A stretch of 7,992 nucleotides of DNA from the NCBI GenBank assembly GCA_002069025.1, contig MWBK01000238.1, positions 1-7,992 of the forward strand, read 5' to 3'. The notes beneath the pieces are model-generated. The model was given only the letters and a program-made list of their open reading frames with translations. It did not search any database and had not been told where the DNA came from. Source of the stretch: Bacteroidetes bacterium ADurb.Bin302. Lineage in GTDB: Bacteria > Bacteroidota > Bacteroidia > Bacteroidales > Paludibacteraceae. The position numbers were made by a program, and so were the translations under genes. Shown one piece after another: positions 7,461-7,992 of the stretch. Within the stretch, counting starts at the first letter, position 1. Every line of letters starts with the position of its first letter.

Positions 7461-7992
7461 TCAACCATAGATGATTTTATCTATTTCTATATACTCTTCA
7501 TCACTAAAATAAGTATTGTTAAGTGCATCTAAATTACTTTTTAGTTGGGCTGCAGTACTTACACCAACTAGTGCAGAAGTTACGTGTATATCTCGTAAAA
7601 CCCATGCAAGGGACATTTGTGCTAATGTTTGTTCGCGCCTTTGTGCTACGGCATTTAGTTTTTGCATTTTTCCTACAATTTCATCTGTTATTTCAGATTT
7701 TTGCAGATAACCATATTGGTTTGCAGCTCTTGAATTTTCAGGTATCCCATTAAGGTATTTTTCAGATAAAATACCCTGTGCAAGTGCAGAATAAGCTACA
7801 AATCCGACTTTACTTTGACGTAGTGTATCAAATAAACTTATTTCAGGATCGCGGTAAAGCATGTTGTATCTTCCTTGATAAACTATACAAGGAGTTCTAT
7901 TTTCGTTTAATAGCCAAAATGCTTTTTGAGCGGCTTCAACGGGATAATTTGAAATACCAACATATAAGGCTTTACCTTGATGTACAATATCT
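7461..7992 (-). CDS. aldo/keto reductase, YghZ-like (L-glyceraldehyde-3-phosphate reductase type), C-terminal part
   Basis: The frame is open from the right edge to TGA at 7463-7461, giving the last 176 residues; the ATG at 7862 is internal. The family consists of NADP(H)-dependent TIM-barrel oxidoreductases acting on aldehydes and ketones. Seen here are GKALYVGISNYPVE near the left end of the visible protein, QGRYNMLYRDPE, LAQGILSEKYLNGIPENSR, LAQMSLAWVLRD and ALVGVSTAAQLKSNLDALN. These closely resemble the matching stretches of E. coli YghZ (GprA), which detoxifies L-glyceraldehyde 3-phosphate. The late segment VGVSTAAQLKSN corresponds to the family's cofactor-phosphate binding region. The catalytic Asp-Tyr-Lys-His residues lie in the missing N-terminal half, so activity cannot be checked. 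The protein ends soon after the last helix and lacks the roughly 10-residue tail of YghZ. It converges with the rubrerythrin operon and shares its terminator. Substrate is inferred from resemblance only. Confidence 0.88.
   Translation of the reverse strand, partial: DIVHQGKALYVGISNYPVEAAQKAFWLLNENRTPCIVYQGRYNMLYRDPEISLFDTLRQSKVGFVAYSALAQGILSEKYLNGIPENSRAANQYGYLQKSEITDEIVGKMQKLNAVAQRREQTLAQMSLAWVLRDIHVTSALVGVSTAAQLKSNLDALNNTYFSDEEYIEIDKIIYG

Noticed and set aside
7223..7468. 81-codon minus-strand open frame across the rubrerythrin 3' end and terminator
   Set aside because: It is antisense to the conserved diiron domain and runs through the terminator stem; it has no recognisable family.
7516..7753. 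Two + strand open frames opposite the aldo/keto reductase
   Set aside because: Both are shadows of a clearly conserved minus-strand coding sequence.
1..7992. CRISPR array, tRNA or rRNA genes, insertion sequences, prophage or defence genes
   Set aside because: No regularly spaced repeats, RNA-gene sequences, transposase or integrase motifs or flanking terminal repeats were seen; coding and short intergenic DNA account for the window.

Overview
This is an AT-rich stretch of a Bacteroidota genome, most likely an anaerobic member of Bacteroidales. Three things support this. The window opens inside a very large SprA/Sov-type outer-membrane protein, a family restricted to the type 9 secretion system (T9SS) of this phylum. 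The promoters show the phylum's -7 element TAnnTTTG, and the gene starts lack Shine-Dalgarno sequences and have A-rich leaders instead. A reverse rubrerythrin operon with a PerR-like regulator points to a peroxide-scavenging anaerobe. The species cannot be named from the sequence.

Layout. Positions 1-5048 (+) hold the C-terminal 1681 residues of SprA; roughly the first quarter to third of the gene lies upstream of the window. It converges, across only 37 bp, with lptG (5086-6165, -), an inner-membrane permease of lipopolysaccharide export. A 101-bp divergent intergenic region (6166-6266) carries back-to-back Bacteroidota-type promoters and a perfect 7-1-7 palindrome of the PerR-box type. To the right is a compact + strand operon: a PerR/Fur-family regulator (6267-6704), a 37-aa rubredoxin-like protein that is easily missed (6717-6830), and a reverse rubrerythrin (6859-7401). 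A 17-bp perfect stem, A-rich on one side and T-rich on the other (7416-7459), ends this operon and also the convergent aldo/keto reductase gene (7461 to beyond the right edge, -).

How the genes fit together. The left half is cell-envelope biogenesis: the T9SS outer-membrane translocon and LPS transport, as neighbours and not as an operon. The middle is a self-contained peroxide-response unit. The metal- and peroxide-sensing repressor probably controls its own promoter, and therefore also the two electron-transfer and peroxidase proteins behind it. The aldo/keto reductase resembles E. coli YghZ (L-glyceraldehyde-3-phosphate reductase) and is a separate transcription unit.

I found no RNA genes, CRISPR arrays, insertion sequences, integrase sites or signs of recent transfer. 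I see no wholly new system. The points most worth following up are the tiny rubredoxin-like gene, which looks like a duplicate of the rubrerythrin N-terminus, and the operator architecture upstream of perR.
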